The notes under the pieces were generated by a model, which saw only the letters and a list, made by a program, of their open reading frames with translations, made no database searches and was not told where the DNA came from. The translations under genes and the position numbers were made by a program. Shown here in pieces: positions 17,388-25,455 of a DNA stretch of 64,000 nt. Positions within the stretch are counted from its first letter, which is position 1. Each line of letters starts with the position of its first letter. This DNA is from Guptibacillus hwajinpoensis (GTDB lineage Bacteria > Bacillota > Bacilli > Bacillales > Guptibacillaceae), in assembly GCF_029277305.1 (NCBI RefSeq), contig NZ_CP119526.1; one strand, written 5' to 3'.

Positions 17388-17553
17388 TCAATTCACTCCC
17401 GTTTGTATTATATGGCCGATAAAAATATTTCAAAATAACAACCACATAGTTATTAATCATAATCAAATTGCGCCACATTATCAAATTTTTTAAAGATTTT
17501 AGTATAATATACCCCTAACCCATTTACTACAAACCATCAGCCAAAAAAATAAA

Positions 17554-17577
17554 AGCAGAGACATTACTGCCTCTGCT
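17554..17577 (-). terminator. Intrinsic terminator of the sigma/anti-sigma operon
   Basis: AGCAGAG / CTCTGCT stem with T-rich minus-strand tail TTTTATTTTTTTGG, 6 bp beyond the anti-sigma stop codon. Confidence 0.75.
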
Positions 17578-17582
17578 CTCTC

Positions 17583-18338
17583 TTATAATCCTGAACTTAA
17601 TACGACTTTCCCTTTCGGTGTTTCACTCGAATCATCAGGCTCAAGTGTGATAGCAACTGCATCCCACTTATGCTCACCTTCATAATCAACCTCATAGGTA
17701 ACTTCACCATTTCCTTGTTGATTCGGTGTAAAGGAGCCTGCTCGATAAGGTGTATCCCCTTCAAGCAACCAAACTTGATAAACCTGATCTCCATCCACAT
17801 CAGCAACATCGTTCACCTGAACAATGAGATTCATTCGTCCATTCTCATTCATTAACGCTGCCGAACCTCCAGATGCTTCTGCCTCAGAAGGCTGCAGCTG
17901 GACGGCTTTTATAAGCGAAGCAATTTCCTGGGTCTGTTCTGGATTGCTTTCATTCATATAATTATATACATTTCCAGCTAAGGAAAGGAATAGCGCTGCC
18001 GCAAGCGCTGGTGCAACCCATTTTCTTTGTCTAGATTTTCTTTCAGACTGAAGATCTGTCACTTTGTTTTGATTTGTTAAATCATTCATTTCAGCATGAT
18101 TCAGATTGGTTTCTTCTCTATCATCTTCAAACACGCTTGCTAGTACACGTTCTTTCATCCCAGCAGGCGGTTCTTCCGGTATAGAAAGATAAGGAAGGTC
18201 ACCTGTCAATTCTTCCAGCTCCTTTAACTCCTCTCTGCACTCTTCACATGATTCGAGGTGAGCTTCGAACTGTACTTTCTCATGTTCTGTTAACGTTCCG
18301 TTGAAATAGTCAAGTAGCTGTTCACAAGTTGCTTTCAT
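17583..18338 (-). CDS. Anti-sigma factor, zinc-finger plus RskA-type C-terminal domain
   Basis: 251 residues from ATG 18338, which follows AAAGGAGGGG at 6-nt spacing; seven upstream codons are discarded. The N-terminal anti-sigma zinc motif is HLESCEEC (HxxxCxxC, about 29-36). One membrane helix, WVAPALAAALFLSLAGNV, lies near 110. The extracytoplasmic part has the RskA domain pattern (VYQVWLLEGDTPYRAGSF). It should hold the ECF sigma factor encoded upstream at the membrane. The two genes overlap by 17 bp, which fits tight coupling of the pair. Confidence 0.9.
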   Translation of the reverse strand: MKATCEQLLDYFNGTLTEHEKVQFEAHLESCEECREELKELEELTGDLPYLSIPEEPPAGMKERVLASVFEDDREETNLNHAEMNDLTNQNKVTDLQSERKSRQRKWVAPALAAALFLSLAGNVYNYMNESNPEQTQEIASLIKAVQLQPSEAEASGGSAALMNENGRMNLIVQVNDVADVDGDQVYQVWLLEGDTPYRAGSFTPNQQGNGEVTYEVDYEGEHKWDAVAITLEPDDSSETPKGKVVLSSGL

Positions 18339-18894
18339 CTGAGACCCCTCCTTTCTCACCGAGACTGGTTTTTAAATGTTTTAATGCAAGCCGAATTCGG
18401 CCCTTAACAGTCCCCAATGGGAGGTCGAACTCTTCAGAGATTTTTTTATGCGTCATCCCTTTAAAGTAAAACATTTCAATGATTTTCTGCTGCTCATCTT
18501 TTAATTTAGAAACTGCCGTTCGAAGTACCTGACCTCGTTCTTTCCACACAACCTGATCTTCTACAGAGTCTTCGTCGCTATGAAGAGAATCTCGTTCGTC
18601 TAATTCAAAATCAGGTTCTTTGGACTGCCTCCTTAAGACATCAATCGCCGTATGACGCGTCATAGTTAGAAGCCAGGAAGAGAACTTACCTTTATCATCA
18701 CTATATTGTGCCTTTCCTTTCCAAAGCTTAATGAACACTTCTTGCATTATTTCTTCAGCAAGTCCCCCATCCTTCACAATCCGATATGAAAAGGAATATA
18801 ACAGCTTCTCATATCGATCGTAGAGGAGTGAAAGAGCTTCTTTATCCTTTGCCTGGACCTTAACATATAGGTCGGCATCATTGAGTTCTCTCAT
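18322..18894 (-). CDS. ECF RNA polymerase sigma factor (SigK/RskA-type pair)
   Basis: A 190-residue sigma-70 family ECF factor. Region 2 includes LYDRYEKLLYSFSYRIV and EEIMQEVFIKLW, with RHTAIDVLRR at the end of region 2.4; region 4 includes MTHKKISEEFDLPLGTVKGR as helix-turn-helix. It is followed, with a 17-bp overlap, by an RskA-type anti-sigma factor. The signal and regulon are unknown. Such pairs usually autoregulate; I could not define a -35/-10 pair specific to it. Confidence 0.92.
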   Translation of the reverse strand: MRELNDADLYVKVQAKDKEALSLLYDRYEKLLYSFSYRIVKDGGLAEEIMQEVFIKLWKGKAQYSDDKGKFSSWLLTMTRHTAIDVLRRQSKEPDFELDERDSLHSDEDSVEDQVVWKERGQVLRTAVSKLKDEQQKIIEMFYFKGMTHKKISEEFDLPLGTVKGRIRLALKHLKTSLGEKGGVSDESNL

Positions 18895-19020
18895 ACCATT
18901 CTCCTTTTCATCATTACTGGCGCCAGCTTGAAGAGGCAGAAAGCTTATGTATAGCTAACGTTAATCAGTCTGATTTGGATGTGTTTTTGTGATAATTCGT
19001 TTCCTCTGCCGGAAAAAAGC

Positions 19021-19036
19021 CCTTCCAACAGGAAGG
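19021..19036 (-). terminator. Intrinsic terminator after HPr-like gene
   Basis: CCTTCC AACA GGAAGG stem; GCTTTTTTCC on the minus strand downstream. Two bp beyond the stop codon. Confidence 0.75.
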
Positions 19037-19038
19037 AC

Positions 19039-19284
19039 TCACGCTTTTTTAAACAAGTCTAGTGAAAGAAATGCTTCCTTAATGCCTTCTAATTCTCCAT
19101 TTTCCACAGTAATCTCTAACGTTTGCCCTGGTTGTAGTGATAATGCAAGAACGCCAAGTAAACTTTTCGCATCAACTACCCAGTGCTCTTTCCTTAATAA
19201 AATCGTTTCAGGGAATCGACTAGCAGTATTTACAAGTTGACTAGCTGTTTCAGCAAAAACTGGCTTTAGAACTTGAACTTTCAT
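19039..19284 (-). CDS. HPr/Crh-like protein lacking the phospho-acceptor histidine
   Basis: 81 residues from ATG 19284 (GGAGAGGAG upstream, 7-nt spacing; a TTG 6 codons upstream is not used). Aligned to HPr, the active-site loop GIHARPA reads PVFAETA: Phe10 stands at the His15 position, Glu12 at Arg17 and Thr13 at Pro18, while the regulatory serine region is kept as DAKSLLG (Ser41, equal to Ser46). It therefore cannot act as a PEP phosphocarrier. Retention of the HPr-kinase serine region is like Crh, the Bacillus catabolite-control paralogue, which has Gln15. A regulatory role is inferred. Monocistronic. Confidence 0.82.
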   Translation of the reverse strand: MKVQVLKPVFAETASQLVNTASRFPETILLRKEHWVVDAKSLLGVLALSLQPGQTLEITVENGELEGIKEAFLSLDLFKKA

Positions 19285-19480
19285 CTTCAGTCTCCTCTCC
19301 AATACTCACTCTCTCTACATAGGCTATAGTATAGCATAATTATCTTGTTTCATAATAAACAGACACTCCATGTACATTTTTAATGGTTAAAGTATTATAT
19401 TTGTTTGATCTGACTAACTTTTCATGAGTCTTTTGTTCCTGTATGATAGGGATGATTAGAATTAGAAGAGGTGACTGAGG

Positions 19481-20236
19481 ATGACTAATAAAGTAGCTTT
19501 AATAACAGGTGGTACTCGTGGGATTGGGAAGGCGATTGCTCATAAATTCGCTTCCGAAGGATACAATCTTGTATTAAATTTCATGAGAAAAAAGAAAGAC
19601 GCAGAACAAACAAAACAAGAACTTGAAGAAGCATTTGGAATTACTGTACATATAGTAAAAGCAAACGTAGGTGAAGTGAAGCAGATCACATCTCTTTTCA
19701 ATGAAGCAGAAGAAACATTCGGAAGACTTGATGTTTTTATTAATAATGCAGCTTCAGGAGTATTGAGACCCCTAATGGAAATCGAGGAAAGCCACTGGGA
19801 TTGGACTCAAAACATCAATGCAAAAGCCTATTTATTTGCTGCTCAAGAGGCTGCTCGAATTATGGAGAAAAATGGTGGTGGATCTATTGTTGCGCTATCA
19901 AGCCTTGGCTCTATAAGAGCTCTTCCTAACTATGTAGCTGTCGGTGTATCAAAAGCTTCTGTAGAAGCTATTACAAGATACCTAGCTGTGGAACTCTCTT
20001 CAAAAGGAATCGTTGTTAATGCAGTATCTGGAGGAGCAGTAGACACTGACGCTTTGAAACACTTCCCAAACAGAGAAGAACTACTGGAATCTGCTAAAAA
20101 GCGAAACCCTGCTGGACGTCTTGTTGAACCTACTGATATGGCAGATACGACTTATTTCTTAACAACACCTGCAGCTCGTATGATTAGAGGCCAAACGATC
20201 ATTGTCGATGGCGGGCTGTCATTGCTTGGTGAGTAA
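19481..20236 (+). CDS. fabL: Enoyl-[acyl-carrier-protein] reductase FabL (NADPH)
   Basis: A 251-residue SDR closely resembling B. subtilis FabL: TGGTRGIGKA cofactor motif (9-18), NNAASGVLRPLMEIEESHWDW, SSLGSIRALPNYVAVGVSK with the Tyr-x6-Lys pair typical of enoyl-ACP reductases, AVSGGAVDTDALKHFPNREE and IRGQTIIVDGGLSLL. It reduces trans-2-enoyl-ACP in fatty acid elongation, and FabL enzymes are relatively triclosan-tolerant. AAGAGGTGACTG precedes the ATG. No FapR-like operator was seen in the 150 bp upstream. Confidence 0.93.
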   Translation: MTNKVALITGGTRGIGKAIAHKFASEGYNLVLNFMRKKKDAEQTKQELEEAFGITVHIVKANVGEVKQITSLFNEAEETFGRLDVFINNAASGVLRPLMEIEESHWDWTQNINAKAYLFAAQEAARIMEKNGGGSIVALSSLGSIRALPNYVAVGVSKASVEAITRYLAVELSSKGIVVNAVSGGAVDTDALKHFPNREELLESAKKRNPAGRLVEPTDMADTTYFLTTPAARMIRGQTIIVDGGLSLLGE

Positions 20237-20289
20237 AGATTAAATGATAAACATCTAAGCTGTCTCTAATGTTAATCATTGTAAAAACG

Positions 20290-20328
20290 AAATGCCCTGA
20301 GAGAATTAGCAATTCTCTCAGGGCATTT
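20290..20328. terminator. Strong bidirectional terminator between fabL and ppaC
   Basis: Perfect 18-bp stem AAATGCCCTGAGAGAATT / AATTCTCTCAGGGCATTT with a 3-nt loop between two convergent genes. Confidence 0.88.
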
Positions 20329-20336
20329 CCAATTTA

Positions 20337-21266
20337 TTATGATGTAAAAGTTTCAGTTAAAACCGGTACGATTTGTTTCTTACGAGAAACAACACCTTCT
20401 AAGACAGCAAGATTCTCAACAAGTTCAACATTAAATGCTTTCTCAACATCATTTACATGTTTTCCAAGAGCGAGTACTGTTGAATTATTTGTAAGAATAT
20501 CTGTAACAACTAAAAGGAATAAGTCAAGTTCCTTCACTTCAATAACTTGTCTCATTTCCTCTTCTACAGCATCTTTTCGAGCTAGGACATCAAGCGTATC
20601 AACCACATTGACCTGAGCTACTTCTACTTTAGCCTCTCCCATACCAAATTCTTTCGCATCAAGCGAAATAAGTTCCGCAGGTGTTTTACTACTCATATCA
20701 GCACCAGCTTTTAGCATCTCCAGACCGTATGTTTCTGCATCTACTCCTGCGATTTCTGCAAGTTCACTAGCTGCAGCTATATCTTCCTCAGTACAAGTAG
20801 GTGATTTAAAAAGTAGAGAGTCTGAAATGATGGCAGAAAGCATTAATCCCGCAATACTTTTGTCAATTTGAATGTTCTTCTCTTTATACAATTTGTTAAG
20901 AATTGTAGCTGTGCAACCTACTGGCTCAGCTCTGTAATAAACCGGATCAGCTGTTTCAAAGTTTGCAATTCGATGGTGATCAATTACTTCAAGAATACGA
21001 ACATTTTCAATATCCTCTGCACTCTGTTGACGTTCATTATGGTCAACTAAGATGACACTGCTTGCTTCATTAGCAACAGTATTAACCATTCTTGGTGCTT
21101 CAACATTAAATTGATCTAGCGCATATTGCGTTTCGCCATTTACAGCGCCTAAACGAACTGGTTCAACATTCATTCCTAGCTTTCTTTTTAAATCTGCATA
21201 TACAAGAGCAGAAGTAATCGTATCTGTGTCTGGGTTTTTATGTCCGAAAATCAATACTTTTTCCAT
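20337..21266 (-). CDS. ppaC: Manganese-dependent inorganic pyrophosphatase
   Basis: 309 residues, the normal length of family II pyrophosphatases. DHH-domain metal motifs: FGHKNPDTD (His9, Asp13, Asp15), VDHNE, and VIDHHRI (the DHH motif). The C-terminal DHHA2 domain has SRKKQIVP near 296-303. It hydrolyses pyrophosphate from biosynthetic reactions in the cytoplasm. AAAGGAG lies upstream of the ATG. Monocistronic. Confidence 0.95.
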   Translation of the reverse strand: MEKVLIFGHKNPDTDTITSALVYADLKRKLGMNVEPVRLGAVNGETQYALDQFNVEAPRMVNTVANEASSVILVDHNERQQSAEDIENVRILEVIDHHRIANFETADPVYYRAEPVGCTATILNKLYKEKNIQIDKSIAGLMLSAIISDSLLFKSPTCTEEDIAAASELAEIAGVDAETYGLEMLKAGADMSSKTPAELISLDAKEFGMGEAKVEVAQVNVVDTLDVLARKDAVEEEMRQVIEVKELDLFLLVVTDILTNNSTVLALGKHVNDVEKAFNVELVENLAVLEGVVSRKKQIVPVLTETFTS

Positions 21267-21374
21267 GAGTCGACTCCTTTAATATCATAAAATTTATGTA
21301 CTCAATACATATTGTAAAGTGGTCTTGCGTTAAACTCAACATCAATTGTCAATCTCTTAACAAGAAAAGAAAGG

Positions 21375-21405
21375 AAACCGATTCTCTTTAAAAGAAAATC
21401 GGCTT
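21375..21405 (-). terminator. Intrinsic terminator
   Basis: AAACCGATTCTCTTT pairs with AAAGAAAATCGGCTT (a few wobble or mismatched pairs), T-rich on the minus strand. It lies 6 bp beyond the stop of the 21411 gene. Confidence 0.65.
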
Positions 21406-21410
21406 CAAAT

Positions 21411-22058
21411 TTACAGTGATGCTATCGCATTTTCAATTGAATCTTCACCTGAAATCAGATCAAAAGAGCGTCTAATTGTGTTTTCATTTAGTAATGAAGC
21501 AACAATAACGTTTGCAACATCTTCCCGCGAAACTGAACCACGCTTCAGATTTTCTGCGATCGATACGTGACCAGTTCCTTCTTCATTCAGTAATCCACCA
21601 GGTCGAACGATTGTGTAATCAAGAGAACTTTGTTCAAGTATTTTATCTGCATAATGTTTCGCTGCATAGTACGGCATTAGAGCTTCGCTCCAATTCTCTC
21701 GATTATGAGCTTGATGAGCACTTACCATTACATAGCGTTTAACGCCCAATTTCTCGGCTGCTTCCATTGTTTTAACTGCACCATCTAGATCAACAAGAAG
21801 TGTCTTATCAGACCCAGTACTTCCCCCAGATCCAGCTGCGAAGATGATTGCATCGCTACCTTCTATAGCAGATGATAGTGTTTCAACAGAATCTTCTAGG
21901 CTTGCTACAACTGACTCAATGCCTTTATCCGCTAATTCAGCAGCTTGTTCTTCTTTTCGAACCAGTGCCTTAACAGAATGCTCTTTACGATCATGAAGTA
22001 GGTTTACGATTTGATGACCGACTTGTCCATTGGCTCCAATAACTAGTACATTCATCAT
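21411..22058 (-). CDS. NAD(P)-binding atypical SDR (YhfK-like)
   Basis: A 215-residue Rossmann-fold protein of the NmrA/atypical short-chain dehydrogenase group. GANGQVGHQIV (8-18) is the dinucleotide-binding loop; YYAAKHYAD and TIVRPGGL are family-typical. It resembles B. subtilis YhfK, for which I know no reaction. Either of the first two Met codons could be used. Probably a cytoplasmic redox or sugar-modifying enzyme. Confidence 0.82.
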   Translation of the reverse strand: MMNVLVIGANGQVGHQIVNLLHDRKEHSVKALVRKEEQAAELADKGIESVVASLEDSVETLSSAIEGSDAIIFAAGSGGSTGSDKTLLVDLDGAVKTMEAAEKLGVKRYVMVSAHQAHNRENWSEALMPYYAAKHYADKILEQSSLDYTIVRPGGLLNEEGTGHVSIAENLKRGSVSREDVANVIVASLLNENTIRRSFDLISGEDSIENAIASL

Positions 22059-22117
22059 TAGCTCTCCTTCCAGGTTGTATCTGTTCCTATTATTTCAAAC
22101 ACACCTTTTCAGAGCAA

Positions 22118-23293
22118 CTAACCTGCTCGGTGGTTAATGGATGAAGTGATTTGCTTCTTGTCTCTAGTCATTGAAAATACAGCTGTTGCTAAAGCAAGTA
22201 CTATAAACAGGCTTCCTACTGTTGCATTCATTTCAACTGTTCCTCGATCAATGACGAAAGCTCCAACTGACGAACCAAGTGCAATACCGAGGTGAAGGGC
22301 TGAGTTATTTAGGCTTTGTTGAATATCAGACGTCTCGGGTGCTAGTTCAATTAAATAACTCTGTTGGGCTGGAGTTATGCCCCAGCTTATCATGCTCCAA
22401 ATCACCATAATGATGATAAATAACGGAAATGAGAATGTTGTATATGGAATAACAAACATTGACACACCGAAAAGCACAATCGAAACGATAATAGTAGGCC
22501 TAGTTCCAAAGCGGTCAGAAGCTATACCACCAAGCCCTCCACCAGCTACGGCTGCAAAGCCAAAGATCAGATAAACAATACTCACCCAATTTCCACTCAA
22601 ACCGAGCGACGATTTTAAGAATGGAGTAAGGTAGCCATAAAGTGTTAAATGACCACTAAGGAATAAGAAAGAAGTCAATTGCGCAGTAAATATACGATTA
22701 TCTTTTAGCGTTTGAATTTGTTTCTTGATCGGTATAGCAGGTTTAGGCAGAATTTTCTCCATAAAGAAATATACCCCTGCCATCGATAATAAGGTAAGAA
22801 CGATAATAAGAATAAATGGCGCTCTCCAACCAAAAGTATTTCCTAACATTAGTCCAATTGGTACGCCAAGAACAAGCGAAGCACTAATCCCCATAAATAC
22901 AACGCCAATCGCTCTCGCTCTATATTCTTTTTTCACAATATTTGAAGCCATTGTAACGCACAACACGACAAGTAATGAACCACTTGCTGCTGAAATGATC
23001 CTCGCAAACATTAAAATACTAAATGATGCGCTGAAGACAGCCACTATATTACCTAGCAGAAAGACAACTAGCGAGAGCAAGGTTAATTTCTTGCGTTCAA
23101 ATCCTGCAGTAACCGAAAGCAAGATTGGCCCCATCAATGCGAATACTATTGAAAACACACTAATTAAAAGACCGGTTTTCCCAAGACTTATATTAAGGTC
23201 TTCTGCGACTAAATCGAGAATTCCACCTATTATTAATTCCACCATTCCAACTACAAACGAAACAATTGTTAGTAAATAAACACGTTTGTTCAA
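22118..23293 (-). CDS. MFS transporter, DHA1 (AraJ/YdeA-like) drug/metabolite efflux
   Basis: A 391-residue protein with twelve predicted helices. The loop 2-3 motif is weakly kept, and the second-half equivalent GGIASDRFGTRPT is clear. Motif C-like glycine/proline pattern GISASLVLGVPIG marks drug:H+ antiporters. Divergent from the TrmB-type regulator at 23441, which is a natural candidate for its control. The substrate is unknown; a palindrome lies in the shared promoter region. Confidence 0.85.
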   Translation of the reverse strand: MNKRVYLLTIVSFVVGMVELIIGGILDLVAEDLNISLGKTGLLISVFSIVFALMGPILLSVTAGFERKKLTLLSLVVFLLGNIVAVFSASFSILMFARIISAASGSLLVVLCVTMASNIVKKEYRARAIGVVFMGISASLVLGVPIGLMLGNTFGWRAPFILIIVLTLLSMAGVYFFMEKILPKPAIPIKKQIQTLKDNRIFTAQLTSFLFLSGHLTLYGYLTPFLKSSLGLSGNWVSIVYLIFGFAAVAGGGLGGIASDRFGTRPTIIVSIVLFGVSMFVIPYTTFSFPLFIIIMVIWSMISWGITPAQQSYLIELAPETSDIQQSLNNSALHLGIALGSSVGAFVIDRGTVEMNATVGSLFIVLALATAVFSMTRDKKQITSSINHRAG

Positions 23294-23316
23294 ACCTTTT
23301 CGCCTCTTTTCTAATA

Positions 23317-23338
23317 AGTTACCACTAAAAGAGTAACT
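23317..23338. promoter_or_regulatory. Possible operator in the MFS/TrmB divergent region
   Basis: AGTTAC and GTAACT form an inverted repeat with a 10-nt spacer, midway in the 147-bp region between the two divergent starts. Short and unproven. Confidence 0.3.
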
Positions 23339-23440
23339 CTTATTCCTTAAGAAGGCAACAGGTAAAAAGTGATCTCTTACGACTACTAAAATGATGTGCT
23401 ATGATATAGAAAACGTTGGAATGGTAAGGAGAATAAAGAC

Positions 23441-24199
23441 ATGCTACAGCAATTTGGATTTACTCAATATGAAAGCCAGGTGTATGAAGCTCTTATCACA
23501 ATTGACGAAGCTCTTGACGCAACCGCTATTGTAAAGCGTTCAAACGTGCCTCGCTCTAAAGTGTATGATGTGCTTCGTCGTCTGAGTGATAAAGGGATGG
23601 TTCTAGAATCAACTGTGGAGAAAAAACGTCTATACACTCCTCTTCCACTTGAATCCGCAATTTCAAAACTACGTCGTGACTTCGATGATAATATTACCCA
23701 GCTTAAATCCATTCAAGTTCGAAACAAGCCTGCTGATGACCGTGTTTGGACACTTAAAGACGATCAATCCATCGACTCTCTCGTATCCGCTATATTAAAC
23801 CATGCAACGACTTCGATTGTTTTCTCTGGGTGGGCAGATGATATCGAACAACATCATTCATTACTTGAAAGCAAAGAAAGCAATGGGGTCTCGGTTGAGA
23901 TTCACACCATTGGTAATCTAAATACGAATATTAGTAACGTAACAACCCTTATACCTGATTCCGAACATCAGAACCTTGAACGTAGCCGAATTGTGATTAT
24001 TGATAAGGAAGAAGTCTTGTTTGCAGGAATTGAAGAAAATAATTGGCAGGCGATCCATACGAAATCAAGGCCACTTGTTACTTTTTTCACAGAGTTTTTC
24101 TATCACGATGTTGCTTTAACAGAAATCACACAAAAGTTCGGCACCATGATGATGGAGGACTCCGAAATCAGAAATGTATTGCTTAAATTGCGCTATTAA
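23441..24199 (+). CDS. TrmB family transcriptional regulator
   Basis: A 252-residue regulator with an N-terminal TrmB-type winged helix: LQQFGFTQYESQVYEALI followed by DATAIVKRSNVPRSKVYDVL and a wing (KKRLYTPLP). The C-terminal half is the ligand-sensing TrmB domain with a phospholipase-D-like fold (VFSGWADDI, RSRIVIIDKEEVLFAGI). AAGGAG precedes the ATG. The divergent MFS gene suggests that it senses and controls export of a small molecule; that link is inferred. Confidence 0.87.
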   Translation: MLQQFGFTQYESQVYEALITIDEALDATAIVKRSNVPRSKVYDVLRRLSDKGMVLESTVEKKRLYTPLPLESAISKLRRDFDDNITQLKSIQVRNKPADDRVWTLKDDQSIDSLVSAILNHATTSIVFSGWADDIEQHHSLLESKESNGVSVEIHTIGNLNTNISNVTTLIPDSEHQNLERSRIVIIDKEEVLFAGIEENNWQAIHTKSRPLVTFFTEFFYHDVALTEITQKFGTMMMEDSEIRNVLLKLRY

Positions 24200-24285
24200 T
24201 ATAAAAGTTTTCAAAGAGCTGCTCCTCATTTCCACTCTTAATAGCGAACAATGAGTTGCCATATTAATTTCTTCTCATATAAAAA

Positions 24286-24314
24286 ACACCCGTGCCAGCT
24301 TCCTGGACGGATGT
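24286..24314 (-). terminator. Intrinsic terminator after abrB
   Basis: ACACCCGT/ACGGATGT outer stem (one wobble) with an inner CCAG/CTGG stem; six T on the minus strand follow. Confidence 0.72.
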
Positions 24315-24323
24315 CATTATCTA

Positions 24324-24629
24324 CTATTCTGCTTTTTGCATTTCTTTGGAATTCAGACCTAATTTCATCTCAATTTCTTGCTTCATAATTGCCATTCCCT
24401 CGGGACTTAGAATGATGTTTCCATTACCAAATGCTTTGTTTTCATCTAGCACTTCTCCCGTAATCATACAGGCCATGTCCGCCTGATATTTCTGCAGTAT
24501 GACTTTGTTATCGCTAGTGAATATTTCAATTGGGTCTTTCACCTGAATATCAAGCGTACGTCTTAGTTCCTTTGGAATGACAATTCGGCCTAGCTCATCG
24601 ATTTTCCTCACCACACCAGTGCTCTTCAT
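24324..24629 (-). CDS. abrB: AbrB family transition-state regulator
   Basis: 101 residues from ATG 24629, spaced 7 nt from GGGAGG; two other in-frame ATGs are either on top of that site or unsupported. The N-terminal swapped-hairpin DNA-binding domain is STGVVRKIDELGRIVIPKEL-like, with the Arg residues used for DNA contact retained. The C-terminal multimerisation region (MACMITGEVLDENK, ILSPEGMAIMKQEI) matches AbrB/Abh of Bacillus. It should repress stationary-phase genes and be repressed by Spo0A-P. Whether it is the AbrB or Abh orthologue is uncertain. Confidence 0.9.
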   Translation of the reverse strand: MKSTGVVRKIDELGRIVIPKELRRTLDIQVKDPIEIFTSDNKVILQKYQADMACMITGEVLDENKAFGNGNIILSPEGMAIMKQEIEMKLGLNSKEMQKAE

Positions 24630-24774
24630 GATCATTCCTCCCTTTCGTTTTAAAGAACAAGTGACTGTTAAATCAATCATAATATCATTACGGGTATTTA
24701 GCAATATAAAAGTGCCAAAATTCTGTAAATTTACATTTTATATCTATTTTTATTTCAAATGTTTCAATTTAATT

Positions 24775-24880
24775 GGCTATGTTAGCTCATAATGTTGATT
24801 CCTCAATTTTTGGCTCATTCGAGTGAAACCTCAGTTTCACTCGAATGAGCCAAAAATCAACACTGTTCATTAACATAGCC
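24775..24880 (+). mobile_element. MITE-like element, subfamily A, copy 2
   Basis: GGCTATGTTAGCTCATAATG at the left and the imperfect complement CTGTTCATTAACATAGCC at the right, with an internal hairpin TTTTTGGCTCATTCGAGTGA folding on itself. Flanked by ATTTAATT (24767-24774) and ATCTAATT (24881-24888), an 8-bp target duplication with one mismatch. It lies between abrB and the MarR-MMPL operon. Confidence 0.85.
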
Positions 24881-24918
24881 ATCTAATTAGTCCGTCATAG
24901 CTGAACTATATTATTTAT

Positions 24919-24942
24919 GGGTGCAACTTTATAGTTGCACCC
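24919..24942. promoter_or_regulatory. Perfect 10-bp inverted repeat upstream of the MarR operon
   Basis: GGGTGCAACT and AGTTGCACCC separated by TTAT. It could be an operator or a hairpin in the leader. It lies 61 bp before the MarR start and just before two further palindromes. Confidence 0.5.
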
Positions 24943-24946
24943 CATG

Positions 24947-24965
24947 TAGTTTAGGGTGTAAACTA
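24947..24965. promoter_or_regulatory. MarR-type operator 1
   Basis: TAGTTTA GGGTG TAAACTA, a perfect 7-bp inverted repeat with 5-nt spacer. The centre lies 22 bp (two helical turns) from the centre of the second site, as expected for two dimers bound to one face. Confidence 0.6.
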
Positions 24966-24970
24966 AAATT

Positions 24971-24985
24971 GTTTAGAGGGTAAAC
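24971..24985. promoter_or_regulatory. MarR-type operator 2
   Basis: GTTTA GAGGG TAAAC, a perfect 5-bp repeat sharing the core of operator 1 with the same 5-nt spacer, immediately before the ribosome-binding site of the MarR gene. Confidence 0.55.
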
Positions 24986-25002
24986 TAGTGGAGGTAGTAT
25001 AG

Positions 25003-25455
25003 TTGAATAAGAAATTATCTGAAGCCGTAGCGTTATTTGAAGAAGTTATTATGTATGGAACTGAGCGTATTATTCGCTCATTTGAACATCAAATTTTTGA
25101 GGAATATTCATCTGAACAACTCCAGATGCTCCAAATCATTTCTAAGTCTGAGCATATTTCTCCTGGGAAATTAGCTTCACTTCAAGGTGTGCACAAAAGC
25201 GCAATTTCAAATCGATATAAAAAGCTAGAAACAAAGGGGCTAGTTACGACAGTTGATTCAGATGAAGATTTAAGAGGGAAATTGATAGCTCTGACAGATA
25301 AAGGTCATGATGTCGTTTCTATGTTTAATGAAGTCATCTATGAGCATGTAGAAAAGATAGTGTTAGACGATTTTCAAGAAACAGAAATAGATGAATTTCT
25401 ACGTATTTTCCGTAAATTAAGTACGATTCTTAAAACCGAGGGGGACCGTAAATGA
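25003..25455 (+). CDS. MarR family transcriptional regulator
   Basis: 150 residues beginning with TTG at 25003, preceded by GGAGG. The winged helix spans ISPGKLASLQGVHKSAISNRYKKL with wing residues near SDEDLRGKLIALT, followed by the dimerisation helix. It overlaps the MMPL gene by 4 bp, so it is translationally coupled to the exporter it most likely represses. The two TAAAC-type palindromes just upstream are candidate autoregulatory operators. Confidence 0.88.
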   Translation: MNKKLSEAVALFEEVIMYGTERIIRSFEHQIFEEYSSEQLQMLQIISKSEHISPGKLASLQGVHKSAISNRYKKLETKGLVTTVDSDEDLRGKLIALTDKGHDVVSMFNEVIYEHVEKIVLDDFQETEIDEFLRIFRKLSTILKTEGDRK

